A DNA stretch of 64,000 nucleotides from Adiantum capillus-veneris (Eukaryota; Streptophyta; Polypodiopsida; Polypodiales; Pteridaceae), in contig CM043942.1 of NCBI GenBank assembly GCA_014529385.2, forward strand, positions 34,203,969-34,267,968, given 5' to 3'. Positions 12,703 to 23,936 of this stretch are shown piece after piece (position 1 is the stretch's first letter; each line of letters starts with the position of its first letter). The notes under the pieces are model-generated. The model had not been told where the DNA came from, did no database searches, and saw nothing but the letters and a program-made list of their open reading frames with translations. A program made the position numbers and the translations under genes.

Positions 12703-13380
12703 CTACCACCCTCTTCTTCTAGCATCCAGTTTACAAGTAGTGATCAACTCCAAACGATTATCTATTTTCTTCCACTCATAGACAAATGGCAGAACTTCAT
12801 GATGCATAAAACTCTCCTCCGTCTGGTCCTCTAGAGAAGGCAAGATAGCATAGGAGTCTTCGTCGTTCAAGCAGCACTTGGGATACTTGTCATCTAGCAG
12901 GAGGGTATTATCTTTGTTGAATTGTGGAAACTCATTCCAAGAAATACCCAAGACTAGAAAGAGCATTTGTTCCCCTTGCTTGTCAAGCCATGAGCTTCTA
13001 CTGCATGCCTCCTTCGCAATCCACCCATTCAACCACCTGCGGGCCTGAGGAAAGCACAATTCTAAACTATTTTCCAGGTCTCGGTAAGGGCTTGTGTTCC
13101 GAATGTACACTTCAAAAATCTGGATAGCCCCAAGAACAAACCACTCTGCAAAATGGTGCACATAGTGGTTCAGATTGTTATCCTGCTTCACCTTTTGAAA
13201 GTGCAGCATGTCCACATTAGGCGGGCTTGGTCCCTCTCTCTTGTGGTGAGTGACAATAAGCCGATCATTAATAGTAATGATCAAGGCAGGCCTATTATCC
13301 TCCGAAAGGTGAGGGACACGAAACTGAGTTACTAGGGGTGTCTCCCAATCAAAGTGCCCTACGTCTTCTTGAGCGCACAC
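12703..13380 (-). CDS. P1, FCP1/HAD phosphatase-like protein, probably inactive
   Basis: An open frame of about 225 codons with the layout of plant FCP1-like (CTD-phosphatase-like) HAD proteins. A first beta strand ALIITINDRL lies where active members have LDxNGLL, then FEVYIRNT (active members: VWSS/VWST), then NTLLLDDKYPKCC (active members: NTLLIDDSPYK), then a tail rich in W, E and K. The motif-I aspartate is missing, so phosphoryl transfer is unlikely, although the motif-III DD is kept. There is no convincing ATG: the frame opens within a 61-bp tandem duplication (13317-13438) that scrambles the N-terminus, so an upstream exon may be lost. It lies tail to tail with T1, as P2 does with T2. 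It could be a pseudogene or a catalytically dead paralogue. Confidence 0.5.
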   Translation of the reverse strand: MCAQEDVGHFDWETPLVTQFRVPHLSEDNRPALIITINDRLIVTHHKREGPSPPNVDMLHFQKVKQDNNLNHYVHHFAEWFVLGAIQIFEVYIRNTSPYRDLENSLELCFPQARRWLNGWIAKEACSRSSWLDKQGEQMLFLVLGISWNEFPQFNKDNTLLLDDKYPKCCLNDEDSYAILPSLEDQTEESFMHHEVLPFVYEWKKIDNRLELITTCKLDARRRGW

Positions 13381-13438
13381 GAAACTGAGTTACTAGGGGT
13401 GTCTCCCAATCAAAGTGCCCTACGTCTTCTTGAGCGCA
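13317..13438. repeat. 61-bp tandem duplication at the 5' end of P1
   Basis: The unit starting CACGAAACTGAGTTACTAGG occurs at 13317-13377 and again at 13378-13438, almost identical. Since 61 is not a multiple of three, the second copy is out of frame with P1. Confidence 0.95.
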
Positions 13439-13588
13439 ATGTTGGTGCCCAACATTACCAATCTCTTGTATTTTTACTACTGTGCCCAAAAAACCACATC
13501 TAGTAAGTTGTAGTGAAGATTGACACCATGAGAGAAAAAAATTATCTTATATTCAAAATAAGTAAATAGCACAAAAAGCACATGGAAC

Positions 13589-13701
13589 TTAAAGTTTCCG
13601 ATGTGCGTAGGTTTTGGGGGGTTCTTGATTAGTACTTTTCTTTGGATCTGGATGATGCACTCCTTCCCCTTGCTGTTGCTTGCATTTCTTCCTTAGAGTA
13701 T
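13589..13701 (-). other. Possible small exon upstream of P1
   Basis: On the minus strand an acceptor-like CCCAATTGCAG is followed by an open frame of about 36 codons rich in K, Q and P, ending in TAA at 13589. It could be a remnant of an M-type gene or the end of a P1-associated transcript, by analogy with the M1 and P2 order further right. The support is only the splice-like site and the open frame. Confidence 0.2.
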
Positions 13702-13705
13702 CTGC

Positions 13706-13742
13706 AATTGGGTATAAGCATGTTAACTTGTCATGCTTTTTG
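13706..13742 (+). repeat. 37-bp element, copy a (inverted relative to 23987 and 24294)
   Basis: This 37-base sequence, starting AATTGGGTATAAGCATG, occurs exactly in reverse complement at 23987-24023 and 24294-24330. Inside it AAGCATG and CATGCTT form an inverted pair, so each copy can fold on itself. Flanking sequence is unrelated between the copies. The inverted pair brackets T2, P2 and nearly all of M1. Confidence 0.85.
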
Positions 13743-13907
13743 GTGTCCCGGACAATGCTAGTAAGAGGTGTTTGTTAGCATCTATTCAAAACAAAAGAGC
13801 AAGTGAAGTTTGAAATTTTAATAACCATAAGATATATTATTTGTTCCCTCCCATATGGGGTGTGGACTCTGTTTCTGGTTACGACGACGACGTGGGCTGT
13901 GGCCTCT

Positions 13908-14017
<110 letters not shown>

Positions 14018-14090
14018 TCTGCGGCGCAGACTCCCTCTCTGTCTCACTCTCAGACCAGTTTAAAGTTTGCCCTGTTCCTACTCCCTCCTT

Positions 14091-14096
<6 letters not shown>

Positions 14097-14159
<63 letters not shown>
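14097..14159. repeat. (CT)n microsatellite, about 63 bp
   Basis: Second CT run, ending about 50 bases before the first plausible ATG of T2 at 14213. Confidence 0.95.
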
Positions 14160-14164
<5 letters not shown>

Positions 14165-14212
14165 GCTTCTTGCCTCGAAGTTGAGTTGTCAAAGCTTAGC
14201 AGACTTGCAGAT

Positions 14213-17200
14213 ATGGAAAACCAGCAGACAACATTATTGCCACTAGAAATGGAGGCAGAAGGGAGCCATTACAAGAAATGAATCACAACTACCAGCATCC
14301 AACTCTTTCTATTATCAGGAAATATGAAACAGAAAGAAAGTGTAAACAGCGGGAGCACCGACAGATGACAACTAAACGAGGACATCATGCCGTCGATGAT
14401 GAGGAGAAAAGGAAAATCTCCTTCGAGATTGTGAAAGCTTTCAAGAGCAGGACTGAAGGTCTCAACAAAGAAGCAAAGTGCGAAATCTGGAATCTTGTTG
14501 CTCAACATCCACTTGTTCGGGCAATCCGTGATCAGTCTTTACAAGAGGAGGCTGCTGTGCAGAGTGCAATTGTCTCCAATGTCCGCAACACACTAGCTAT
14601 CGTCAAGCATCCAGCTTCTAACGACGAGCTGTTTTTGAAGAATGCATCATTGCAGATGATGATAAATTCAAAGGAAAACATGCCTATTGCCAAATTCTCC
14701 AGGGTCCTAAAAGTCGACCGTCGCAGCTTGTTCAAAGCAAAATCATGGCAGGTGAAGTCTGGTGTCAATTCTCAACTGTTTTCATTGGCTGAATGTCACA
14801 AGAAACACCGTCATAGCCCTATCACAGATGAAATTAAGGAATGGGTCTACACATTTTGGACAGAGGAGACTCGTGTTTCACCCAACAAGAAGGATGTTTG
14901 TCGAAAGAGAGTGGGAAGGAAAAGCTACATAAAACACCTTGTGCACCTCCTCGATGAGTCTCAGGTGATCAATGACATACTTGCGCCATAACTTATGCAT
15001 TCTAGCATGCTCGTAATCTACCTAGCATACATAGCATGCTAGTTATCACAATATGTTATGTTATGTATGTCGTGCTAGTTAGCATAGTCTCACTCCTAGT
15101 ATGCTGGGTATGCTGTTTAGCATGATAAGTATGCTGTCTAGCACAATATGTAAGGTACTATAACACCCTTTATGGTAGTTAGCATACCTATTATGCTAAC
15201 TAGCATGCTCTGTATGTTCTTTGACACAATGAGTATGCTAGCTACCTTTCGTAGTATGCTAACTAGCATAATGGGTAAGCTGGTTTATGGTATATGCTAG
15301 TTAGCATTCCTGTATGGTGGGTATGGTGTTCAGCATAAATCTTCTGCTAGTTAGCATGCCTAGTGATCTTGAGGACTACGCTGGTTAGCACAATATATAT
15401 GCTACTTTAACACCTTTTATGCTAGTGTGCTAGCTATGCTACTGAACATAACAAGTGTGCTGGCTAACAAAATATGTATGCTAGTTAGCATACCTTCTAT
15501 TCTTCTTAGCACACTTTGTGTGGTTAACCATGACTCATATGTTAAACTACACACTGATTTTTCTTGTTATCACAGCTAGTATGCTAGTTAGCATACTCAG
15601 CTGTGCTAACTAGCAATATAGCATGCTAGTAAGCATACTCAACTAGCTAACTAGCATGCTGAGTATGCTAGTTAGCACAGCTAAGAATGCTAAGTAGCAT
15701 AACGGGTAAGCTGGTTTATGCTAGTATGCTAGTTAGCATACTCAGCTATGCTAACTAGCATACTCAGCATGCTAGTCAGCATAACGGGTAAGCTGATTTA
15801 TGCTAGTTAGCATTTGTAGTGTGCTGGAGATGCTGTTCAACATAATAAGTGTGCTGGTTAGCACAATATGTATGCTAGTTAGCATACCTTCTATTCTTCT
15901 TAGCACACATTCATGTGGTTAACAATGAATCATATGCTAAATTACACACTGATTATGCTTGTAAGCACAGCTAGTATGCTAGTTAGCATATTCAGCTATG
16001 CTAACTAGCATACTCAGCATGCTACCTAGCATGTTGATGAGTATACTCAGCATGCTAACTAGAATGCTGATGAGTATGCCTCGTATGCTAAACTACACAC
16101 TGATTGTGCTTTTTAGCACAGCTAGTATGCTAGTTAGCATACTCAGCATGCTAACTAGCATGCTGATGAGTATGCTAGCTAGTATGCTGATGAGTATGCT
16201 AGTTAGCACAGCTAGTATGCTAACTCAGCATGCTAGTTAGCATACTCAGTATGCTGATGAGTATACTCAGCATGCTAACTAGCATGCTGATGAGTATGCC
16301 TCGTATGCTACATTACACACTGATTGTGCTTGTTAGCACAGCTAGTATTCTAGTTAGCATACTCAGCTATGCTAGTTAGCATACTCAGGCATGCTAGTTA
16401 GCATACTCAGCATGTTAACTAGCATGCTTAGTATACAATGTTATACCCAGTTACATGAATGTTAGGACCACACAATGTGTTGTTTAACACACCAATTTGT
16501 ATCTATGGTGGATGTATTAAGTAGCAATGCGAATAGTCTTGTTTGGATTATTTCTCCTAGTAAACATACTGATCAAATATGGATATTGCAGGTTGAGCTC
16601 TTTCAAAGATTCAAACAAAAACATCCAGATTGCAAGATTGGCATGAGGATGTTTGAGATGTTAAATCTATTCTTTTGCAGGAGGCTGAAGGATAGGTACA
16701 CATGCTGTTGCGAATACCATGTGCAGATGACCTTTTTGAAAGACGCACTAAACCACATGCGCTCTCGTGCTTTTGGGCTGCATGATACATGTTGCAACTA
16801 TGTATGCAATATCTGTGCTACATGCAAGAACATTAGCAGCGGCTTCCTGGCTTCACATCACATGTTCAAAGGTGTCACACAGATGTGGGAGTCCGTTCTC
16901 TGTCCAAAGCCAGCAGATGCAGTTTTCCATAGAAGGGAATGCCTGATGGGAGACTGTAAGATATGTGGAGTAAAGAAAATTAGAATTAATATGTTGCTTA
17001 GAAACAACAAAGCCAGGTAAGAGTATTAATGTGAAAGTATTTGCGTATGTAGAAGCAAAAGACAGGCATGGAAACAGTAAGAAAAGAAAAGATCTTTTGC
17101 ATAAAGAAATGCAGTGCTGGGAGTTTCTTCGACTGTTGCAGACCAAGTTGAAGCTCTTCATCACTCATAACTATGTGGCACGATGGCAAGGACAACAATT

Positions 17201-18461
17201 TAAGGATTGTATACTTTGCTTTTCGGATGATGTCATTGTCTCAGTTGTTGACTTTGTTGAAAATTACGCTTTCAAGGAGCAAAATGAGATTCAGCCAATG
17301 CATTGGCACTCTAGTCAAGTAACTATTTTTGTACACATAACGTACTACCGCAAGGCAGGGGAGGCAGTCAAAACAATCCACTTCTTCATATCAAATGATA
17401 GGGTCCATGACACACTGTTTGTGCAACATTGCTTCATGCTACACCGTGACTGGTTACAACAAGAGGGTGTCACTTGTAAACAACATTGGGTGTGGTCAGA
17501 TGGTGCGGCTTTGCAATTCAAGGGAGCCAGGCCTTTCTATTTTTTTGCAAGATATGGTGGACTCACAGGGATTGGGATGAGCTGCTTTTTCTTTGGATCA
17601 GGGCATGGCAAGGGCGAGCATGATGGTGCAGGAGCATTTGTGAAAAGAACCTTGACCCATGAACAACTAAAACCTAATGGAGATATATTGCAGTGTGCAG
17701 CAGATGTGGTTGCTTATTGTCAGGCCAACCTATCGCATGGATCACCTGCATCATATCCTTCAAAAGAAAGGGAATGTGCTCGTGTGTTCTAGGAGGTTAA
17801 AGAGGGAGATGTTAACAGGGAAGTTAAGTGGAATTGTTCCACTGTGGAAAAAACTCTCTCTTTGCATGCTATTCATGGTCACAACCCGCAGGATCCAACT
17901 TCCCTTGCAACAAGAAAGTTGGCATGCTTCTGTGATGCACGCATGAACGGAAGGTGGAATCGCTGCATCAATAAAGCTCACGTGGAGGCTTGGGATTATC
18001 AAATTCTACAGCCATTACTTGAGCAAACAGATGAAGTTTCGACAGAGGAAGTGGTTGGCTATGATGACTTCACATACGAAGGTCATCATGATGTGTTGAG
18101 TAGCGCTCTATGTTCTGGAGACACATTTGTTGTAAATCCAGATGCTTTAACCAACGCCAAAGATGTGGATTTCTATCTGGTCAAGTGTGTTGCAGAAAAG
18201 GAGAAGGTGGAGAAGGGGTACATTGATGAATGGAGCAATGTAATTGACAGAGTCTCATATGTTGTGCAAGGACTGTATTACAAGCAATTGGATGCATACA
18301 CCTTCAAGCTAGACCACAAGCAGCCTATCGTCCACCTACTTTCACATGTGGTGCGATGTATCAAAATACCCATGGAGCACATCCCAAGGACAAGGCAGGT
18401 GTACACAATCACTCCAGAAAGCTATGAAGCAATCTGTAATAGCATGCCCTTCAGCTTTTAA
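14213..18461 (+). pseudogene. T2, two-exon transposase-like protein with DDE-type core
   Basis: Exon A (14213-14964; the alignable part is from 14278 in another frame) carries a basic N-terminal region and ends ...LLDESQ|GT. The acceptor ATTGCAG at 16591 opens exon B at VELFQRFKQKHPDCKIG, in phase 0. Exon B holds a Cys/His-rich segment (CCCEYH, CNICATC, CKICG; 16700-16980), then a catalytic-looking core: NEIQPMHWHSSQVTIF, FISNDRVHDT, WSDGAALQFK and GSGHGKGEHDGAGAFVKR (17280-17655), then a C-terminal domain shared with T1. The ND, SDG and HGKG-x-x-DG pattern is typical of a widespread eukaryotic family of transposase-like proteins; I infer an RNase-H-like fold but do not name a superfamily. 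Defects: a one-base frameshift near 17000-17010 and a TAG at 17790 replacing the Trp codon kept in T1. It is nearly intact and could have been active recently. Confidence 0.6.
14990..16440. repeat. GCTAA/TTAGC palindromic tandem repeat array (inside T2 intron)
   Basis: The 1.63 kb intron (14965-16591) consists almost only of words like TATGCTAGTTAGCATACTCA, GCATGCTAACTAGCAT and GATGAGTATGCTAG in both orientations. Larger segments are repeated inside it, for example the stretch with ACACACTGATT and GTTAGCACAGCTAG near 15550, 15940, 16090 and 16315. The intron ends themselves (GTGATC... and ...ATTGCAG) are unique. Predicted Met-Leu-Ser peptides here come from the repeat. Confidence 0.9.
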
Positions 18462-18519
18462 GTTGTATCCACTGGATTTTCTATATACCACTTTGCTGTA
18501 AGGGTATGCAGTTTTATTG

Positions 18520-18660
18520 TAAAGTTGGTCAGCATGCTAGCTATCAAACTGTTTACATTAATTGCCAGCATGCTAACTATCAAACTATTTACATCTTGTG
18601 TCAGCATGCTAACTATCAAATTGTTTACATTAATTGCCAGCATCAAATTATTTACATAGG
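18520..18660. repeat. Tandem repeat of about 38 bp between T2 and P2
   Basis: Units containing CAGCATGCTAACTATCAAA followed by TTGTTTACATTAATTGC occur about four times between the convergent 3' ends of T2 and P2. The GCATGCTAACTA core matches the words of the T2 intron array. Confidence 0.85.
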
Positions 18661-18698
18661 GTTCAATTTTACAATGACAGTCACTACCCCAAAAACCC

Positions 18699-19851
18699 TT
18701 AAGGCCTCCTCAGAGGGCGCTTGTAGTGACCGGGTTGTCCTCGCTGTTTGTCTTCTTCCTGCTGCCTCTTTTCTTTTCTCTCTGCTTCCTCCTCTGCTTC
18801 TAGGTTGGCACTATGCTGCTCACTTTCTCTTCTTTCCCTCTCCAGCTTTTCTTTCTCTCTTTCTGCTTCTAGGTCAGCTTCCCGCCGTTTGCGACAAATT
18901 TCTTCCTGTCTTTTAGCCTCTATATCCCTCTTTTGAATGTCAAGCAAACGTTTGACGACTGCATCAGAAAACTCATCTGAGCCTGTCTCAAACACATTAT
19001 CAGCAACATATGCTTTCCGATCATCCGTTTGCAGCCAAAGAAAAAGCCAGGACTTCAAAGTTTCTATAAGGAACTTTTCCCTCTGCTCAGCACTCTGGTT
19101 CTCTAGACTGGGAGTAACAAGCCAAGTTTGTGGTGGGTTCTGAAACACTTTGTAGAAGCTATTATCGATTATAAGTGTGTTTTGAGCGTTGTACCCCAGA
19201 GTGTGTTTCCAGAACAAGGATAAGTCTTTCATAAACACAGGTTTTCTCTGGATCTGCCACGATTGCTTTGTACAGTGCGCTTGAGCAAAAAACCCAGTAA
19301 TCTTTGGCACCTCCTCTTTAAAAATAGTACGGCAAATACTCATGACTTTACTATTGAGGCTTGTGCTCCATACAAACACATTAAAGAACTGCAGGCACTA
19401 GTCCAAAAAAAAAGAGGTTGTCCTTGCAACAGAACACCTACTTATCAAGTACATCGTATTTCAGCATTTCATTTGCATATGCCGGGGGCTTTTCACCAAA
19501 ATGAGGCTCTACCACTGCCACCAAAAGACCGTTCAGGTCCAACACCAGAGCCCTTTTTTCATCACATAAACGCTTAGGCACCCATATTACGTCTGGTAGA
19601 GGATACCATTCAGCAAAAATAACCGGCCCACTTGGGTGCACATAATTTAGGTGCTCAATAATACTACGGGTAAGCTGTGAATATCGTTCAAGGCGTTTTT
19701 CAATCTCCATTTTCTGTCTCCTTAACTGCCTGGCTTTGTGGACTCGCCATCTCCGTAATTTCTGCCATTGCATGGCCGCAGTTGCATCAGGCATGACGAT
19801 TAATGCCTGTTTCTCTTCCTCTACAGGGAAACCGCGGTACGAAATGAACAA
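18699..19851 (-). pseudogene. P2, FCP1-like HAD phosphatase with C-terminal coiled coil
   Basis: The plant-type FCP1-like phosphatase family is clear. Motif I is RALVLDLNGLL (about 19560), motif II region VFVWSTS (19370), a TGFFAQAHCTKQSW segment where the family has FCWDxSHCT, KPVFMKDLSLFW, and motif III NTLIIDNSFYK with NPPQTW (19150). A Glu/Arg/Lys-rich coiled coil of about 80 residues ends the protein (18930-18700). The family dephosphorylates protein Ser/Thr such as the RNA polymerase II tail; here only the first motif-I Asp is kept (DLN), as in many plant members. A TAG at 19438 and a frameshift in the T-run near 19408-19416 separate the two halves; I could not fit a GT-AG intron in phase there. 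No upstream ATG is certain (19794 is possible). It is convergent with T2. Confidence 0.55.
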
Positions 19852-20639
19852 GTTTAAAAAAGAAAAACCGCAAAAATTACAATGAGCCGTTGCTCAGATT
19901 TATATTGCACAAAAATACATTTTCATTGGAAAACAAAATGCATGTCAGTTACAATACGCATTTGGGTTTCAAAATGGTATAGCATATACAGTAAAGGGCA
20001 CAACCGGGTAGGGAGCAGTAAGTCTTAACACAATTTTTTGCAAGCTCTTGAGCGGGTGGCTTTCTTTTCACCTTTGGAGCTTTCAGACTTGTCCGAACCA
20101 CAGGCTGTGCTTGCAATGTCTTCGGGTACCTCTTCAAGGCCAACTTTTCTTTTCATCTGAGCTTTACGCAAAAAACCCTCGAGAGGGCTTTTGTCACCAC
20201 CTTCTTGCTCATCTTCTATGTTGTCATTCTTCAAAGTTTCCCCTGAGCCACTAGCCACTGTTTGCTAAGAAGCTTTTGTTTTGTCAGTTGCAGCAGGCAT
20301 CACTGGCACACGGGGCACACGAGGAGCCATGACAAAAAAATCATCTTCTTTTTCATCTTCTGAGTTCCTGCTCACATCACCGCCTTCAGTCGTTGTTTTC
20401 ATGCTTTCATTTGGCATCTGCTAGGAGCCCTCATCCACCCCTTCACTCCTTGCATCTAGCTCAACACCCTTCTCCGTCGAAGGGTTCTCACCTGTATCCA
20501 GCTCATCACTCTCCTCAATCGAAAGGTCCTCCATTATAGCCTTTCCCTTGCCCTTCGTGTCATGCATGCTGCCCACATCACGGAGGGACTGCCCCACGCC
20601 TGCAACAAAAAACGTGGATTAAGACTCATATAAGCATGT

Positions 20640-21949
20640 CATGTATGCTAGAAAATGTTTGATATGTTGTGACTATGTGTGCAGCCTGGCATACATTGGA
20701 ATCCATTATGCTAACAAGCCCAGTATGCTAATTCGAATTTCTGAGTATAGTTTGCATCTGGAGATGGTAGCTTAGTTACTAGATTTGCCATTATGACAAA
20801 CTTACTCTAGTCTGTACACTGAGCACAAGTATGCTAATTAGCATAAAAGATATGCTAATTAGCATACTGGGTATACTAATGAGCATATTGGGTATGCTAA
20901 TTAGCATACTGGGTATACTAATGAGCATACTGGGTATGCTAATTAGCATACTGGATATGCTAATAAGCATACTGGGACTGCTGGTAGCTAGCATACAAGG
21001 ACTGTCTTCAGTATGCTAATAAGCATACTGGGACTGCTAGTAGCTAGCATACAAGGACTGTCTTCAGTATGCTAATTAGCATACCCAGTATGCTATTTAG
21101 TATTCCCAGTATGCTAATTAGCATATCCAATATGCTAATAAGCATATCCAGTATGCTAATCAGCATACCCTGTATGCTAATGAGCATTCCCACTATGATA
21201 ATTAGCATACCCAATATGCTATTTAGCATATCCAGTATGCTAATTATCATATCCAATATGCTAATAAGCATATCCAGTATGCTAATTAGCATACCTAGTA
21301 CGCTAATCAGCATACCCAATATGCTAATCAGCATATACAGTTTGCTAGTTAGCATTTGGATATGGTAGTTAACTTACTAGATATGCTAATATGCCAAACT
21401 TACTCTAATCTGTTCACTGAGCACAGGGTATGCTAATTAGCATATTGGATATGCTAATTAGCATATCCAGTTAGCACACTCAATATTCTCACTGGGTATG
21501 GTAATTAGCATACCCAGTATGCTAATTAGCATATCCAATATGCTAATAAGCATATCCTGTATGCTAATCAGCATACCCAGTACGCTAATCAACATACCCA
21601 GTATGCTAATCAGCATATACAGTTTACTAGTTAGCATTTGGATATGGTAGTTAACTTACTAGATATGCTAATATGCCAAACTTACTCTAATCCGTTCACT
21701 GAGCACAAGGTATGCTAATTAGCATATCCAGTTAGCACACTCAATATTCTCACTGGGTATGCTAATTAGCATACCTAGTATGCTAATCAGCATATTGGGC
21801 ATGCTAATCATCATACCCAGTATGCTAATCAGCATACCCAGTATGCTAATTAGCATACAAGATATGCTAATTAGCATATCCAGTTAACACACTAAATATT
21901 CTAATTAACACACTAGGTATGCTAATTAGCACACCCTGTACAATCTTAC
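20640..21949. repeat. ATGCTAATTAGCAT palindromic array in intron 3 of M1
   Basis: The perfect 14-base palindrome ATGCTAATTAGCAT occurs more than ten times, often extended to GTATGCTAATTAGCATAC, in units of about 29 bases with CTGGG or CCCAG spacers. A higher-order period of 282 bases is visible: the block with GGTAGTTAACTTACTAG and GTTCACTGAGCAC occurs near 21359 and 21641, with a diverged third copy near 20765. The array fills the intron whose donor is at 21949 and acceptor at 20600. Confidence 0.9.
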
Positions 21950-23700
21950 CAGATGTTGGTGTGATTGGATGTCTTTGCCCTGTGGGTTTCCAACACCAAT
22001 CTTGTGGTATCCTTTGCTAGCAGGTCACAGCTCTACATTTTGTCGATAAGGAGCATGCAGCTGCAAAGCAGAGAAAGTGGTAGCTATGCCCACATGGCAT
22101 CTTGACCGTGGCGGAGATTCCCTTTACTTCAAGTGGAAAACTGCAGCCACTACACGGGTTGATCATCGTCCCATCGCATACCCCTTCTATACTTTTGATA
22201 AAAGTGCCCATAGCCATATTACACAGGGCAGTGGGAATGGAGGAGCCTTGTAGCATCTTTCTCATGTGCATTAGGAGCTGCAATTGACCTTCACATGCAT
22301 TCACTTTTGCTTCCATAACCTCCACATTAATCTGCACACCAAAAAAAGGAGGAGCATGGTAAGTACATAGGTTTTTTGTGCACATATTCCAATCATACGG
22401 TAGAAGCATAAAAGTCACGCACTTACACGCTGACAAGTTGAGTCAGCAGCAAGAGTTTCCTCATTGTCAGGAAATGCCAAACCTTCCAATGTCTCTTTAA
22501 ATGTCTCTATTTTTACTTTACACTCTATTTCCCTCTTTGCATCCACGTTGTCGCTCTGTAGTAACCTCTGTAATTCATTTTCAGCGTCGTGAAGCTTTTG
22601 TCTCATAGCAAGCACAATTGGGGTGACCCTAGCATTGCTTGCTTGGACAACCCTCACAGCTTCAAAGTCTATTTTTGCACTTCAAAGATTTTCTTTAGCA
22701 TCTTGCAGTTGTTTACTGAGAATTTCAGAGGCAGCCTTTATGTGCTGCAAATTCTCAACGCCAAAAAATGATAGGCTTTCAGCCTTCTGGTGAGTGTTGT
22801 GGCGAGAGATGGGTGTCTCCTTGGTATCCTCCTTCATTTCAGCTTGCACCTCCTCAATGTTTAGACATACATTGCGCATCCTCCACTTTTCGACATGGGC
22901 CTCGTAGTACCCTTTCTCTCGGAGGTCTTGCAAATGCTGGACAGCGAATTCAGCCCAATTGAATTGCATGGCTGAGCTACTTGCAATTGCCGTCGGACTG
23001 AATTCTTTTACAAACCCCTTGGCGAATGCAGAGTTGATCTCCATGTTTGTTGGGGGCTTCTGGTACACCTTGTAATGCAGCTGCATCACCTGGTCGAACA
23101 TATCAGTACGCAAACAACTGCATTTAATGCGATAGTGACTACGATTCTTTGACTCTCTGAAAACACTGAACCACTCCACATCATTGATCTGATCCCACCT
23201 CACTAGTTTGGGGTTGGCACCAGCCAGGGAGATGCCATGAACATCAAACTCTTCTATTGTAATACAGAACTTGCTCTGTACTGGGACTGTAAACTTTGGA
23301 GCTTTCCATCGGCCTGCACACCCCCAATGTCACAAGATTAGCAGTAGGAAAGTGCAGTATTGAGCACTTCCTTCCAATTTCAAGGTTCAAATCAAACACT
23401 GGTTTGTGCTTCTTGAGCCAGACTTCGACTTGAGCGATTGTCTTTCAAGTGACTATTCACAAGATTTCCTACTGCTAAAGCCGACGTCAAGGGACAACTC
23501 TCCAGCCAAGACAGCACCAGCTACTATCCTCGCAAATCATAATGAGGTAGAGAGAGAGAGAGAGAGTACTTGAGTCATCCTTCCCCTTTGTATGCAAGGT
23601 CTTTGCCATTGGGGATGCTGGGGAATCAGAGAGCTTCACCCTTTTTCGGGGCGGAGAAGAAGGAGCAGAAAGTTCAGGGGTCGACTTTGTTTTTGGTTCT

Positions 23701-23772
23701 CTCTTACCTCTGGCCCCTGCGCCCCTCTTACCTCTGGCCCCTGCGCCCCTCTTACCTGTGGCCCTTGTGTCC
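23701..23772. repeat. 24-bp in-frame repeat, three copies, in M1 exon 1
   Basis: Three head-to-tail units starting CTCTTACCTCTGGCCCCTGC (23701, 23725 and 23749, the last diverged). Because 24 is divisible by three, M1 gains a repeated GKRGAGAR peptide without a frameshift. The repeat is basic and next to the nuclear-signal-like KR cluster. Confidence 0.9.
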
Positions 23773-23936
23773 CTCTTCTCTGCATGCATGTTGACTGCCC
23801 CACTCCGCTTCTCTCCACGCATTTTGACTGCCCCACTCCCCTCAAAGTAACACTGCGTAAATGGTCAGGAAAGTGGATTCAGGGTGGTCTCCCTATTTTG
23901 AAATATTCGATGGATTCCCACACGTTTGAAAAGTTA

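Larger units (their letters stand above)
20025..23822 (-). pseudogene. M1, four-exon coiled-coil protein with RING-like motif, interrupted by in-frame stops
   Basis: I propose exons 23822-23570, 23313-22427, 22331-21950 and 20599-20025. All sites are GT-AG (CAA|GTACTC, CGT|GTAAGT, CTG|GTAAGA; acceptors TGTGCAG, GTGTGCAG, GTTGCAG) and all phases agree, giving 698 codons from ATG to TAA. Exon 1 has three GKRGAGAR-type repeats and a nuclear-signal-like PPRKRVKL. Exon 2 has VEWFSVFRES and LHYKVYQKPP, then long heptad-like helices. Exon 3 has a zinc motif C-x2-C ... MPCGHSYHFLC ... C resembling RING-type E3 ligases. Exon 4 is acidic then basic. Four stops interrupt it: TGA at 22682 and TAG at 22017, 20421 and 20265, each TAG followed by CAA or CAG. 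It is a relic or a stop-readthrough gene; the clean phases argue for recent function. M2 is a paralogue. Confidence 0.5.

Noticed and set aside
19380-19440. A GT-AG intron joining the two halves of P2
   Set aside because: Candidate donors (AAGTAGGTG) and acceptors (CTGCAG, ACTAG) do not keep the reading frame. A TAG plus a frameshift in the T-run explains the break better.
20791-21368. Open frames of Met-Leu-Ile-Ser repeats on both strands (also 15998-16240)
   Set aside because: They read through the TATGCTAATTAGCATA palindromic array, which is open in several frames on both strands; no start context or homology.
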